IMG/VR virus record: IMGVR_UViG_3300008113_000621
Span: 1 to 24,599 of that record
DNA length: 24,599 nucleotides
Source of the DNA: a virus
Strand: one strand, 5' to 3'
Position numbers and translations under genes: made by a program. The notes beneath the pieces were generated by a model. That model did no database searches and was not told the DNA's origin. It saw only the letters and a list, made by a program, of their open reading frames with translations. Of this stretch, positions 7,388-17,101 are shown in pieces (position 1 is the first letter of the stretch; each line of letters begins with the position of its first letter).

Positions 7388-10300
7388 GTGGCAAGAAAAA
7401 TAGTTAAACAGAACGCATCTTTTGGAGTTTTAAGAGCAAACCCAAGAATATCAGGTAATGTAAAAATTACCGTAGATTCTAATGGAGGAATATGGCTTAA
7501 CTCTATAGACTCCAACTCAAAGATGTCTAATAGTATATTCAAGGGATTTAAAATATCCCCTGATGGGTCCTATGATAATGATTTGTATAGGTTTTTTGAA
7601 GAAGGTAGAACACCAAACGATTCTGTTTTTGGATTGATCGGTGAGGACGAGCCTGTACAGAATCAGACATCTGATATAAATCAGATTTATAATTTTTTTT
7701 ATAATACAGGTGTATCTCCTCTGATATCAACTCAATATCCAGAAGACTTTTCATATTTAGCTCCTATGTGGATGGGTGAGGACATACCTGATTATTTTGT
7801 AATATTTAAAGTTGGTGACCCAATTGACTATTCTTATTTAGTACCCGTCACATCTTTAACCCCTGGTAAAACTTATAAGGTTTTACAGGATCCTAATGTT
7901 AATATAGATTCGCCTTCGTATGTTCCTTATAAGGTAAAAGTTGGAACTAAAACTTATTCTGATGGCGAGGTTTTCGGTACTAATGAATTTGGATTTACTG
8001 TTCTTCAAGGATCTGGTTCTGTTATATTATTAGATCCTCTTTATAATTTAAGTTCTGTTGAAGATACATCTTCACATTTCTATGATAAGATATTACCTAA
8101 GGCAACCATAGTTTCTACATTTGATTTAAGCGAGAATAGTAAGATAGGTAAGTATCTAAGAAGAATTAAAGCTAATCCTGGATATACTGACAGTTTAGTG
8201 GATGTTAAATTTGAGGATCTACAGTTAACAACTTTTAATGGTGTTGATTATACTACTGGTATATTTAATAAAAAAGGTGATTTCTTATTGGATTATTATC
8301 AAGATCCAGATACGCAAATAGGATTTGAAGAAACTATAACTGATGGATTTAAAAACAATGGAATAATTAGTTATAAATTATTGAATCTTGAGTTTCTTTT
8401 TACTGACAATGATTCTAAAAATTATACAATAAATAGATATTTTGGACTATATGTAAATGCACCGGAGATTTCTAAATTTAGACTCGACGGAGATGCACTT
8501 TTTAAAAGCCAAGGATCATCTGGGAATACTCCCGTTCCAGAAAAAAATAATAAAGGGTATTATTATGACGATATAGTTTACTTCCAATATAACGATAATG
8601 GAGTTAGACTTTATATGGATCCTAATTTTACTGAGGGGGTAATTCCTAATTCCGATACTGTTAATGTAACTGAATCTAATAAATTATTCTGGTTAAAGGA
8701 CAAACTAGATAATTTTCACTCTCTGAAAAGATCTATTGACTACGATTTAAGTTCTCCAGCACCTTCACATTCTTCATATGGTATATCCGGATATGAAAAC
8801 CAGATAGTTATACAAGATAAATCCATGGATCTATCTTTGCTTACTGGTAGAGATCCAGATACAAAAAAACAATATTATGGCGCAACCACGGGGGAAAAAG
8901 GACGTGCTTATTCGGTTATAAGAATAGCTCAATCCATAGATCCCAATGCAGATAATGCTTTTCTTTTCTATAATCCATTTGGATACTATGGTACAACTGG
9001 AAATAGATATGATATTATAAGATCATCCGATTTATCATCTACTGTTGATGAGTGGGGTCCAGGAAGTTATTATTCACAAGATAATGCTTATTATTATAGT
9101 CCTTTAGGAACTAGCGAAGATATTGTAAAGGCGTTAACAGGAATACTTAACAGCTTCAATTATAATTCATTTGAAGCATTCCAGTCAGGAGATGAATTAG
9201 TAATAAGAACAAAAGCTACTGGAAAGCAAGAAAATACTAAGTATTATTTGGACTTCTTCTATAATTTGTCAACAAATCAAAGGATGCCAGATTCTATGAG
9301 AGGATCAGTACTTATAAATGAAAAAGATTCTTGTGATATAAACCAGAAACAACCTTTTCTTGGAGGATCTAATTATTCTATCTCTAGAGTTAAAGTTAAG
9401 ATAGATGATGCAAATAAAATAGAAGTTGGGTCTACTTTCATAGAGACTATAAAAAACACATCAACCGATTCTTTTTCAAACACACCTGGATCTTCTAATA
9501 GAGGAATATCTAAAGTTATAGGAAAATATAGATTCGTTGATCAATATGCTAAAGATTCTAGAGGCGAAATAGTAGGATTAAAAGATTTCGAAACGCATGC
9601 AACGTTGGAAATTGAGAACTTCAATGAATCTATAGCATTCGGTAGTTCGGAAACAATTACTGCATTTAATCGATATCAGATACCCGTTGGTATATTCTCA
9701 TTCTACGGATTAAGAGAACTTGATATGGATTTCTGGGAAAGTGAATATGGATATACACCAACAGACGAATATTATAAACACTTAGATACTCAGCCAGACG
9801 GAATTACAAAGATAGTTCCAGGAAAAACATATTATGTCTCTTCCGGAGTTGATATAACTTATCCTGTTAATGGATCTAGTATATCTGGTCCTAGCTTTTT
9901 TGAAGGTATAGCCGGACAAGAGGAATACACATTAAATAGTGTTTCTGCTACTGGAGGACAAGAATCAAATGTTTTTCCTACATTATCTAGCAGAGGAACA
10001 ATAACTTCTGGAATAAGTGTAACAAATTTTGATAGTACATTTTATCCAGATCTTGATTCTTTCCCAGGTTTCTATGGAATACAGGCAATAAAATATATAG
10101 ATAGCAACACTGGTGAAAATACAAAATACGAGCAGTTAAGCTTTGGTAAATTATATTCTGAATATGATTATACTAATGATAATTATAATCCGGATTATGC
10201 TTTAAAAAGCCGAGTAAGCCCTTATATTTCTAAGTGGGTATACAGAGGAGGTACTGACGTTAGAGGACACGACTATAGACTTAATGCCAATATAGCATTT

Positions 10301-13000
10301 AACCCTTTGAACTTTTCTCCAAGTTTCTTTAGAAGAAATCAGGACCCTCAATATTTTACACATGAATGGTATCCTTTGCAGAGACCTCCATATTCTTTAC
10401 CCGAGCATAATATCCACATAGATAATAGCTATCTTTCTGGTGAGATAAATGATGATTTATTGAAAGATGCTAATCCTTCCATCAGAGATTATTTTCTTGA
10501 TTATTTTTCAATAGAAGGTGAAGACTTCAGCAATTATTATCCAGATAGCAATACAATACAGAATATACCACTAAGTGAAAGATATACCATTTTCGATTTT
10601 AATACTGGTAATGGATTTTCAGAAACACTTTATAGAGGTGCTAAGGTTAGAATAAAAAGAAGATTTATAGACTATGCTCAGGCGGAATCCGTAAAATATA
10701 TAGAGGACGACAGATTTTACGATAACTATAAGTTTGGATGTGTTATAATTCCAGTTAGAAATATATTGGACGAGATCCAAACACCAGTTAAAATTAAAGT
10801 GATTGAAAATCGTACTTTCAAGAACATAACCTTTGTTATAGAGGTACTTATAGACGATGCAAGAGTATTTAATTTCGAGAACGTTAGTCCAGATAACCAA
10901 TATCTAGATCTGGACTATTTCTTATTATATTCATTAAAAGATAAACTTAACAGTGAGTATTATCCGGTTTCTTCCGCTCCGTCTTCTCTTATAAACGGAG
11001 AAATAGAGCTACCAGCTGTAGGTGATGTTAAGCTATCTTCGGGACTAAATATATCTTCAGTTCCTACACCTAAGGGACTAACTTCTTTTGTTAATCCTGG
11101 AACTATTGAAGGAACTGGTAGGATATATTCTATCCCAAATCCTGATTACGAGACAGATCTTAGAGATGAGATAGCATTTACCTATCTTCCTAGCACAACA
11201 TCTTGGCCTGCTTCGGGAGGTCCTGGATCTCTTTACGGAATAATAGGAGATTCTCCTTATCTTTATACTTTCCCTTATCCTACTGGTGTTGGTGAAGATT
11301 TTATTAATTTCAGCGAGACCAGTCCAACGTACCAATTCGATTTTACTAATCTTGGATTACCTGGGCCTGTTACAATACCTACTATAGCAGATTATTCCTC
11401 TATACAAAATATACCTATTTACCAAAAACAAGGAGGCGAGGAATATTGGCATAATATATTTGAAAAAATATCATTCGCTAATTTATCTTTATGGATTAAC
11501 ACGGGATACCCTTATATAGATTATCTTACTTATGAATGGGATTCTACGACTAAGACAACTAAAGTATTAAATGATCAGTTTTCCTTAGAATTTATAAGAC
11601 CTTCTGTAATTGTACAGGATTCTATAATTACTTCAGAGGAAATAGAGGATAAGCCGCAAGAGCTTTCCGTTTTTAATATAGGGTATAACGTAATCAAAAC
11701 CCAAGGAAGAAGTGAGCTGTATAGATATAGTGGTGAGTATATTCCTAAATTTAGAGAGATTCTTAAATTTGATAATATTAAATATGACTTACCATTCTGG
11801 ACCGCTCCTGAATCTTATACTTTTATAGTAAAGGTAGGAAATAAGGAATCTAACCATTCTAAGTATGACTTAGGATCTACCTCTTGCTTATATATAGATG
11901 ATGTTTCCGAAAATATGTTCACTCTAGTAAAAGGTGTAACTTACTATTTTGATCTTAGCGATTCTAGTAACACTGGATATCAGATATATTTCTCTAATAA
12001 TCCTATAGGTAACAGCATAATAAGCGATTCTATATCACAGGGATATACTCTTTACGGAACACCAGGAACATCTGGTTCTTATGTTAGATTTATAGTTCCG
12101 TACGATATAGGTAATGATGTTTATTATGTTGCTGAGGGAGGAAAATATATGGGAGGATCAATTAATATGATAGATTCCATAGAATACTCTTACTGTTCTT
12201 TTGGACCAGATAAAGATGGATTCGGTATAGCTAAGAATGTTAACTATTACAAATATTCTAAGGAATGGATATTTAGAATTGGAAAAACATCTCCTTCAAA
12301 TCCCGTTTATAACCTAATCGGGGAGACACCGGTTGATAAAAGGAATATTTCTATATTCGAGAGCTCTTGGGATCCAGGATTCTACAGAGAATATAATTCT
12401 CCCACAGGATATGTGAGTTTACCAGGAACTAAGAATATGAGAGAACAAAAAGCTTTCTTTGCGAGTAAGTTTATGAAGACTCCCGGATTGGTAAATTCTC
12501 AGAAACAGAATGTTTATCCAACTTCACTAAATAACGTTCTAACGTTGAATTATGATAATTATCCTGAGTATGAGATTTTGTGGGAGGACACAGATAAAGA
12601 GATTAGAGGGGTTTTATTGGTAGACAGAATGTTATATAAATACTTCTTGAACGACGGAGGAAAAAAATCATTTAATGAATTTATAGTTCCTGAGTTTGGG
12701 TTCGGATCTCTTAGTACAGTGGACGACGATTTCAAGGAGTATATCTACAGTAATATAGTGAATACTTTTCAGTCTAAGAAGATGGTAGGATCAGTTAAAA
12801 AATTACCTTTGAACCAAAACCAGACTATGACACCTGTTATAGGTGATCTTGCAGATTATCAGAAGTTGATTAACGGGTATTTTGTTTCTTCTGAAATTAA
12901 ATACACTAAAGTGAATGACCTTAGATACGAGTTTAAAATCCCGAAGGATCCCTCATTTAACTACTCTCTTTCTTTCTCTATACAGATAGGTAAAATTTAA
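7388..13000 (+). CDS. Giant virion structural protein with a cupredoxin-like module (1870 aa)
   Basis: The largest gene of the window, 1870 residues, rich in Tyr, Asn, Asp, Ser and Gly with few Cys, and without signal peptide or membrane segment. The start is GTG at 7388 (MARKIVKQ), 3 nt after the previous stop; the 'MA' opening matches other genes of the block. Three spaced segments share a 'GxTYY/TYK' strand: PGKTYKVL (about residue 157), PGKTYYVSSG (about 812) and VKGVTYYFDLSDSSNTGY (about 1519). The last belongs to a recognisable module at about 1477-1595, with LYIDDV, YFDLSDSSNTGYQIYFS, GTPGTSGSYVRFIVP and YMGG. This matches the cupredoxin-like domain common in marine phage tail proteins, but the usual copper-binding His and Cys positions are replaced. 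The rest is unrecognised. A tail-tip, baseplate or fibre role is inferred from context. Confidence 0.65.
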   Translation: MARKIVKQNASFGVLRANPRISGNVKITVDSNGGIWLNSIDSNSKMSNSIFKGFKISPDGSYDNDLYRFFEEGRTPNDSVFGLIGEDEPVQNQTSDINQIYNFFYNTGVSPLISTQYPEDFSYLAPMWMGEDIPDYFVIFKVGDPIDYSYLVPVTSLTPGKTYKVLQDPNVNIDSPSYVPYKVKVGTKTYSDGEVFGTNEFGFTVLQGSGSVILLDPLYNLSSVEDTSSHFYDKILPKATIVSTFDLSENSKIGKYLRRIKANPGYTDSLVDVKFEDLQLTTFNGVDYTTGIFNKKGDFLLDYYQDPDTQIGFEETITDGFKNNGIISYKLLNLEFLFTDNDSKNYTINRYFGLYVNAPEISKFRLDGDALFKSQGSSGNTPVPEKNNKGYYYDDIVYFQYNDNGVRLYMDPNFTEGVIPNSDTVNVTESNKLFWLKDKLDNFHSLKRSIDYDLSSPAPSHSSYGISGYENQIVIQDKSMDLSLLTGRDPDTKKQYYGATTGEKGRAYSVIRIAQSIDPNADNAFLFYNPFGYYGTTGNRYDIIRSSDLSSTVDEWGPGSYYSQDNAYYYSPLGTSEDIVKALTGILNSFNYNSFEAFQSGDELVIRTKATGKQENTKYYLDFFYNLSTNQRMPDSMRGSVLINEKDSCDINQKQPFLGGSNYSISRVKVKIDDANKIEVGSTFIETIKNTSTDSFSNTPGSSNRGISKVIGKYRFVDQYAKDSRGEIVGLKDFETHATLEIENFNESIAFGSSETITAFNRYQIPVGIFSFYGLRELDMDFWESEYGYTPTDEYYKHLDTQPDGITKIVPGKTYYVSSGVDITYPVNGSSISGPSFFEGIAGQEEYTLNSVSATGGQESNVFPTLSSRGTITSGISVTNFDSTFYPDLDSFPGFYGIQAIKYIDSNTGENTKYEQLSFGKLYSEYDYTNDNYNPDYALKSRVSPYISKWVYRGGTDVRGHDYRLNANIAFNPLNFSPSFFRRNQDPQYFTHEWYPLQRPPYSLPEHNIHIDNSYLSGEINDDLLKDANPSIRDYFLDYFSIEGEDFSNYYPDSNTIQNIPLSERYTIFDFNTGNGFSETLYRGAKVRIKRRFIDYAQAESVKYIEDDRFYDNYKFGCVIIPVRNILDEIQTPVKIKVIENRTFKNITFVIEVLIDDARVFNFENVSPDNQYLDLDYFLLYSLKDKLNSEYYPVSSAPSSLINGEIELPAVGDVKLSSGLNISSVPTPKGLTSFVNPGTIEGTGRIYSIPNPDYETDLRDEIAFTYLPSTTSWPASGGPGSLYGIIGDSPYLYTFPYPTGVGEDFINFSETSPTYQFDFTNLGLPGPVTIPTIADYSSIQNIPIYQKQGGEEYWHNIFEKISFANLSLWINTGYPYIDYLTYEWDSTTKTTKVLNDQFSLEFIRPSVIVQDSIITSEEIEDKPQELSVFNIGYNVIKTQGRSELYRYSGEYIPKFREILKFDNIKYDLPFWTAPESYTFIVKVGNKESNHSKYDLGSTSCLYIDDVSENMFTLVKGVTYYFDLSDSSNTGYQIYFSNNPIGNSIISDSISQGYTLYGTPGTSGSYVRFIVPYDIGNDVYYVAEGGKYMGGSINMIDSIEYSYCSFGPDKDGFGIAKNVNYYKYSKEWIFRIGKTSPSNPVYNLIGETPVDKRNISIFESSWDPGFYREYNSPTGYVSLPGTKNMREQKAFFASKFMKTPGLVNSQKQNVYPTSLNNVLTLNYDNYPEYEILWEDTDKEIRGVLLVDRMLYKYFLNDGGKKSFNEFIVPEFGFGSLSTVDDDFKEYIYSNIVNTFQSKKMVGSVKKLPLNQNQTMTPVIGDLADYQKLINGYFVSSEIKYTKVNDLRYEFKIPKDPSFNYSLSFSIQIGKI

Positions 13001-13028
13001 TGAAGTATATTCTTTAGATATATAGGAT

Positions 13029-13793
13029 ATGACAAAGATTTTATCATATCCCAATTTTTTGTATGAGAATCAGCAAGGTAATCAGATAGTAGATTCATTT
13101 ATAAATTCATTAAAAAAATCTACAAAAGCTGAGGAATCTCCAAGAGGAAGTAATAAAGGACCTTTAGTGGAACCTTTACAGAAAGAAGTAGCTACGAAAC
13201 CAGGAAACCCTTGGTGTGCTGCATTTATTTATGATGTTCTGAGCGGAACCAACCTTCCGGAAAAGGATAAAAAAAATATACCAGCAACAGCTTCGGTAAA
13301 AAATCATTGGGATAATTCTAAAGGCAAAAAAATAACATCTGAAGAGGCATTGAAAAATCCAGGATTAGTTAAACCAGGTATGTGTTTTTTCTATTTGACT
13401 AGAGATAAAAACGGAGCTTATCCCGGTAAGGGACACACAGGTGTAGTTCTGAGTGTAGATGTAAATAGCAAAAAATTTACATCTGCGGAAGGTAATACTA
13501 ATCCTCTGGATGGTTCTAGGGAAGGTTACGGATCCTTTTTAGTTACTAGAGATTTTTCTGATCCTAGCATATCTAATGATAAAAATGAGCACCCAGCTAA
13601 AATGCTAGGATTTATAGATTATTTTAGCGAATTTAGAAATCTTGCAGGTTTTAATGACTATATAAATAAGAAGACATTAGAATTCATAAAATCCGATCTT
13701 GAGCCAAAAACTAAGAAGGAAAAAGAATATTTATCCAAGAACCGAAAGGAACTGGATAAATATGAACAGAATTATAATAATAGAAATAAATAA
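13029..13793 (+). CDS. CHAP-type peptidoglycan hydrolase (TIGR02594-like)
   Basis: A 254-residue protein with the layout of a CHAP/NlpC-P60-type cysteine peptidase or amidase that cuts peptidoglycan. The catalytic Cys63 lies in NPWCAAFIYDVL, the His136 in GKGHTGVVLSV, and a third polar residue is probably Glu154 or Asn156 in SAEGNTNP. PGMCFFYLTRD before the His is the usual 'PGD-hydrophobic' strand. The family TIGR02594 shows the same WCAAF / GHxG / EGN order. The C-terminal 60 residues are highly charged, Lys/Glu-rich and helical. No signal peptide is seen. It could be the lysin for cell lysis, exported with a holin, or a virion-borne enzyme used on entry; its place between baseplate-like and fibre genes favours the second but does not prove it. 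Start ATG follows ATATATAGGAT. Confidence 0.8.
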   Translation: MTKILSYPNFLYENQQGNQIVDSFINSLKKSTKAEESPRGSNKGPLVEPLQKEVATKPGNPWCAAFIYDVLSGTNLPEKDKKNIPATASVKNHWDNSKGKKITSEEALKNPGLVKPGMCFFYLTRDKNGAYPGKGHTGVVLSVDVNSKKFTSAEGNTNPLDGSREGYGSFLVTRDFSDPSISNDKNEHPAKMLGFIDYFSEFRNLAGFNDYINKKTLEFIKSDLEPKTKKEKEYLSKNRKELDKYEQNYNNRNK

Positions 13794-13809
13794 GATAATA
13801 TAACTAAAG

Positions 13810-16800
13810 ATGCCGCAGATTAACATACTAAATATACTCCAAGGCGATAATCAATCCGCGATAGTTGATAAAATAAACTACAACTTCGATCAGATTCTTA
13901 GCGCAGGTGGAGGACCTCAAGGAGCTAGAGGTTTAGTTGGTCCCACTGGTCCTTTAGGACCCCAGGGATCTCAAGGTCCTCAGGGATTACAAGGACCATC
14001 TGGAAGTAAATGGTTTGTACAAGAAACCTCACCTACCGGTGGAGGAATTACTGGATCAAACCCTTGGGAATATCCTACTTTAGGTGACTACTGGATAGAT
14101 CCAGATTCTGCAAATCAATCGATATATGTTTTTACTGCAACCGGATGGGTTGATACCGGATATGGATTAGGTGTAGGTAGTTTATTTCAAAAGGTAACTC
14201 CTATTAATATAAATGGAGGAGGTACAGCACAAGCTATAATGTTTGCAGGAGCAACAGCATCAAACCAAACATTAGTTTTATCTGATTCTAGTATATCCAC
14301 ATATACTCCAGGAGGTAGTCCAATTAACAATTTAAACTTTGAAAATTCGAAGCTTAAGATAGCAACAAAGGATGCTAGAACAAAGCTTATAAGTTTTGGT
14401 AGATCAGATTTTGACAATACACCTGGGGGATCTGGAGGACTATCAAGTGGAAATAACCCATATTTCTCTTGGGATTTTTCTTTTAACCCTTCCGGAGCTT
14501 CAGGAGCTGGTCCTGGATTTTATGGTATAAGCTTTGTTAACCCTAAGGGAAGTATAGGTATAAGATCCCTACCTACAGATCCTGCGGAAGGAGGAATAAA
14601 TCTATCTAGTAGTAATGAAATAACTGCACAAGCTTCAGATAGTATATCATTAATAACACAATCGCCTAATAAAGGTACTTTCTTAGGTTCGTCCTCTATT
14701 GGGCAAGGAGGATTTTTCGAGTTCTCTAATCAACCAACATCATCTCCGTCTAATCAGTCAAATGCTTATATGTTTGCCAATTCTTATGGATTGGGTCTAG
14801 GATTGGGTACTGGACAATTTAAGCAAACCGGAGAAGATTCTAGAAGATTAGCAGTTTTAGGAAATGCTAGTATATCTAAATCCTTAGTCGACCAGACAAC
14901 CTCTGTATTCGTAGGCCATTCTAGCAGTGGTAACTATAACAAGGGTGCACTTTATGTTGCTGGGCAAGGAGCTTTTGGATCTACTGGGCCTACTCTTTCC
15001 TATTATACTGACAATTTTGGTGCTATTCAGACATCATCTACTACTGGTGGTTCTGAATCACTTAATAAATTTCCGCAATTCTGGATTACCAGTGCAGATA
15101 GAGGACCTGCTCTACAAATAAAAACCCTTGGTACTTCTACCCCTAAGGGAGGTATAGTTTTACCTAGAACAATTATAGGAGATGGGGCAAACGATTATGA
15201 TTTAGAGAGTGTATCCCCTACACTTAGGGTTTCTGGTATTTATTCGGACATCACTCAGACTGCTCAGATATCTGCTGCTAGTTCTGGGTTTGAGCCTATC
15301 GCAGCTGGACCAGTTTTAAGTTACCAACATAAATTAGCTGGTACTGGAACAACATCTTCTAATCAGCCCGTTTTTGGTGTGACAACACACGTTAAGGGCG
15401 GACAATATTCAGAGTCTAATTATGCAAGTAAAACTGTAATACAAACTCTAAATTCTAATCCGAATCTAATAATACAAGCTAACTCAACTGGACAGGCAAC
15501 AAGCAACGAAGTTAGTATAGGGACTAGAAGAAATAATTCAATAAAGGTTTACGCATCAACAGGAGGAGCTGCCGATTATGCTACTGTAACTGTAGGTGGT
15601 AATGCTGATAATTTCATGGGTAATAGGGGATCTTTATCTGGATCAGCAAACTTTCCGCAGGTAACATACCAATATGAAACAACATCAGGATCTCATTCGA
15701 TAAGAAGTCCTTACGACAATCATAGTTTATCTGTTCCTGGAATTGTTACTATAGGAACTGATGATCAGAGATCTGCTTTTAATAGGATGGGATTGAATCA
15801 GGGATCTTCGTTCGGCGGATCTTCTATGCTTAAAATAAACAGGAATTTATTTAGCTCTGTTGTAACAGAGGATGTTTTTATTCCAGGGTATGATGAATAC
15901 GGAGGAGGATACGCACCTGGACCTTTCCTAGGATTTGATGATAACGGTGATGCTATATTTGGTCCTCCACCGTCACCAACATCTGGTGAAGGATTTGGAG
16001 GAGTTAACTCCCTTGCATCTGGATCTGTATTTAATAACTATCCTAATGGACTAGAAATAACATCCTATAGAGGAACTGGATCATCATTCACAAGCTCTAA
16101 TCGTTCGGTTGCTATAGCAGTAGGTGCTAGTAATCAAATTGTGGAGTATAATGTTTTTTCCGATTCTTCATATGAAACAGATGTTAACGCGAGCGGATTC
16201 TTTGTCAGTGATACGGGAGAGAACGTATCCATAGGACAAAACATAGATTATAATGCTGCCTTAGGAGTATCCGGGGCTGGTACTGATTTTGCTATAAAGG
16301 CTTATGGTAACGTATCAGTAACTGGTACATTCTCTGTTTCATCTAGTGCATCAATTGGGAATGGACTTAACGTTTTAAGCGGTGGTATAAACGCAACAGG
16401 TTCAGTAACTATTAGAAACGGTCAACTTACCTTATTTGGAACTTCTGCTTCCTCAAACTTTGTATTTAATACTGCTGGTACTGTTACTAATCTTAGTGGA
16501 AGTTTATCTCCTTCCTTTGGAACTGCTGTTTCTACTTCCAAAAATACTGATGTAATAAGATCAGGAAAAAGCATATATGCAAGTAACGGTACAGTCTACG
16601 CTAACTGGATAAGAATAGGTAACACTGTATTTGTACAGGCAGAGTTTGTTAGAAACGCCGCTAGCTCAGTTATGGAGGTTCCTCTTAAATGTACAGCAGG
16701 TATAGATAATGTTGTAGGTCACGGTATAGATAACACAACTTCTGCTACGGTAGAAGTTAAAAAGTTCGGTACTAATACCATAGAGCTTTATAAATCTTTT

Positions 16801-16872
16801 AATCCTGGTTTAGGAAATCCAATTGCTTCTAACGGAACTGCTAGAATTACTTTTAGTTACGTTATAACTTAA
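13810..16872 (+). CDS. Tail fibre protein with collagen-like N-terminal segment (1020 aa)
   Basis: The N-terminus (MPQINILNILQGDNQSAIVD) carries the IN-Y-NF motif at residues 22-26, a collagen-like run of about ten Gly-X-Y triplets at 35-65, and then a GDYWIDPDSANQSIYVF segment near residues 92-108 that is typical of phage fibres in which a 'GD-W/Y-x-D' strand follows a collagen stretch. The long middle is rich in Gly, Ser, Thr and Asn, with repeated short beta strands, as in fibre shafts. The C-terminus (NWIRIGNTVFVQAEFV and ITFSYVIT at the end) resembles the terminal receptor-facing domain of many tail fibres. It probably mediates host recognition. It lies between the CHAP enzyme and the small coiled-coil genes. 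No chaperone gene for fibre assembly is recognised in the window. Confidence 0.8.
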   Translation: MPQINILNILQGDNQSAIVDKINYNFDQILSAGGGPQGARGLVGPTGPLGPQGSQGPQGLQGPSGSKWFVQETSPTGGGITGSNPWEYPTLGDYWIDPDSANQSIYVFTATGWVDTGYGLGVGSLFQKVTPININGGGTAQAIMFAGATASNQTLVLSDSSISTYTPGGSPINNLNFENSKLKIATKDARTKLISFGRSDFDNTPGGSGGLSSGNNPYFSWDFSFNPSGASGAGPGFYGISFVNPKGSIGIRSLPTDPAEGGINLSSSNEITAQASDSISLITQSPNKGTFLGSSSIGQGGFFEFSNQPTSSPSNQSNAYMFANSYGLGLGLGTGQFKQTGEDSRRLAVLGNASISKSLVDQTTSVFVGHSSSGNYNKGALYVAGQGAFGSTGPTLSYYTDNFGAIQTSSTTGGSESLNKFPQFWITSADRGPALQIKTLGTSTPKGGIVLPRTIIGDGANDYDLESVSPTLRVSGIYSDITQTAQISAASSGFEPIAAGPVLSYQHKLAGTGTTSSNQPVFGVTTHVKGGQYSESNYASKTVIQTLNSNPNLIIQANSTGQATSNEVSIGTRRNNSIKVYASTGGAADYATVTVGGNADNFMGNRGSLSGSANFPQVTYQYETTSGSHSIRSPYDNHSLSVPGIVTIGTDDQRSAFNRMGLNQGSSFGGSSMLKINRNLFSSVVTEDVFIPGYDEYGGGYAPGPFLGFDDNGDAIFGPPPSPTSGEGFGGVNSLASGSVFNNYPNGLEITSYRGTGSSFTSSNRSVAIAVGASNQIVEYNVFSDSSYETDVNASGFFVSDTGENVSIGQNIDYNAALGVSGAGTDFAIKAYGNVSVTGTFSVSSSASIGNGLNVLSGGINATGSVTIRNGQLTLFGTSASSNFVFNTAGTVTNLSGSLSPSFGTAVSTSKNTDVIRSGKSIYASNGTVYANWIRIGNTVFVQAEFVRNAASSVMEVPLKCTAGIDNVVGHGIDNTTSATVEVKKFGTNTIELYKSFNPGLGNPIASNGTARITFSYVIT
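13912..14004 (+). repeat. Collagen-like Gly-X-Y repeat coding segment
   Basis: About ten Gly-X-Y triplets (GPQ GAR GLV GPT GPL GPQ GSQ GPQ GLQ GPS) encoded near the 5' end of the tail-fibre gene. At DNA level the units are diverged GG(A/T/G)-CC(T/C/A)-CA(A/G) codons, not an exact tandem array. In phage fibres such segments form short triple-helical stalks and trimerise the fibre. Confidence 0.85.
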
Positions 16873-16888
16873 TAAATAAAAATTAATA

Positions 16889-17101
16889 ATGAATAAGGAA
16901 TGGTTTATACAAAAGTATACTGATCTACATGAAGATCTAAATGCTTTGGAAAGAGAGATAGCTTATCATGAGAAAAATAGGGAGTCTTTGGTGGATTCGG
17001 ATTATAAAATAGTGAATCTTAGAAGAAAAACATTAGAAACTATAGAGCTACTCGAAAAAACAAGAGAGGACGAAAGAAAGATATTTAATTATGAAAAATA
17101 G
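16889..17101 (+). CDS. Small coiled-coil protein (70 aa), unknown function
   Basis: A 70-residue, strongly charged, nearly all-helical protein (MNKEWFIQKYTDLHEDLNAL at the start; heptad-like Leu/Ile spacing through NLRRKTLETIELLEK). It has no membrane segment and no Cys. ATG at 16889 follows an AT-only leader 16 nt after the tail-fibre stop, and its TAG stop at 17099-17101 overlaps the start of the next gene by 11 nt, which points to translational coupling with the membrane-anchored coiled-coil protein. The pairing suggests that the two act together, for example in lysis control or as a complex, but this is inference from the overlap alone. Confidence 0.65.
   Translation: MNKEWFIQKYTDLHEDLNALEREIAYHEKNRESLVDSDYKIVNLRRKTLETIELLEKTREDERKIFNYEK

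Noticed and set aside
12635-12642. Exact TATAAATA word (T4 late-promoter core) inside the 1870-aa gene
   Set aside because: An 8-mer of A/T only is expected several times by chance in so AT-rich a window; it lies inside codons and 390 nt from the next gene.
13661-13668. Second exact TATAAATA word inside the CHAP gene, about 140 nt before the fibre gene
   Set aside because: Same chance argument; distance to the fibre start is long and there is no supporting context.
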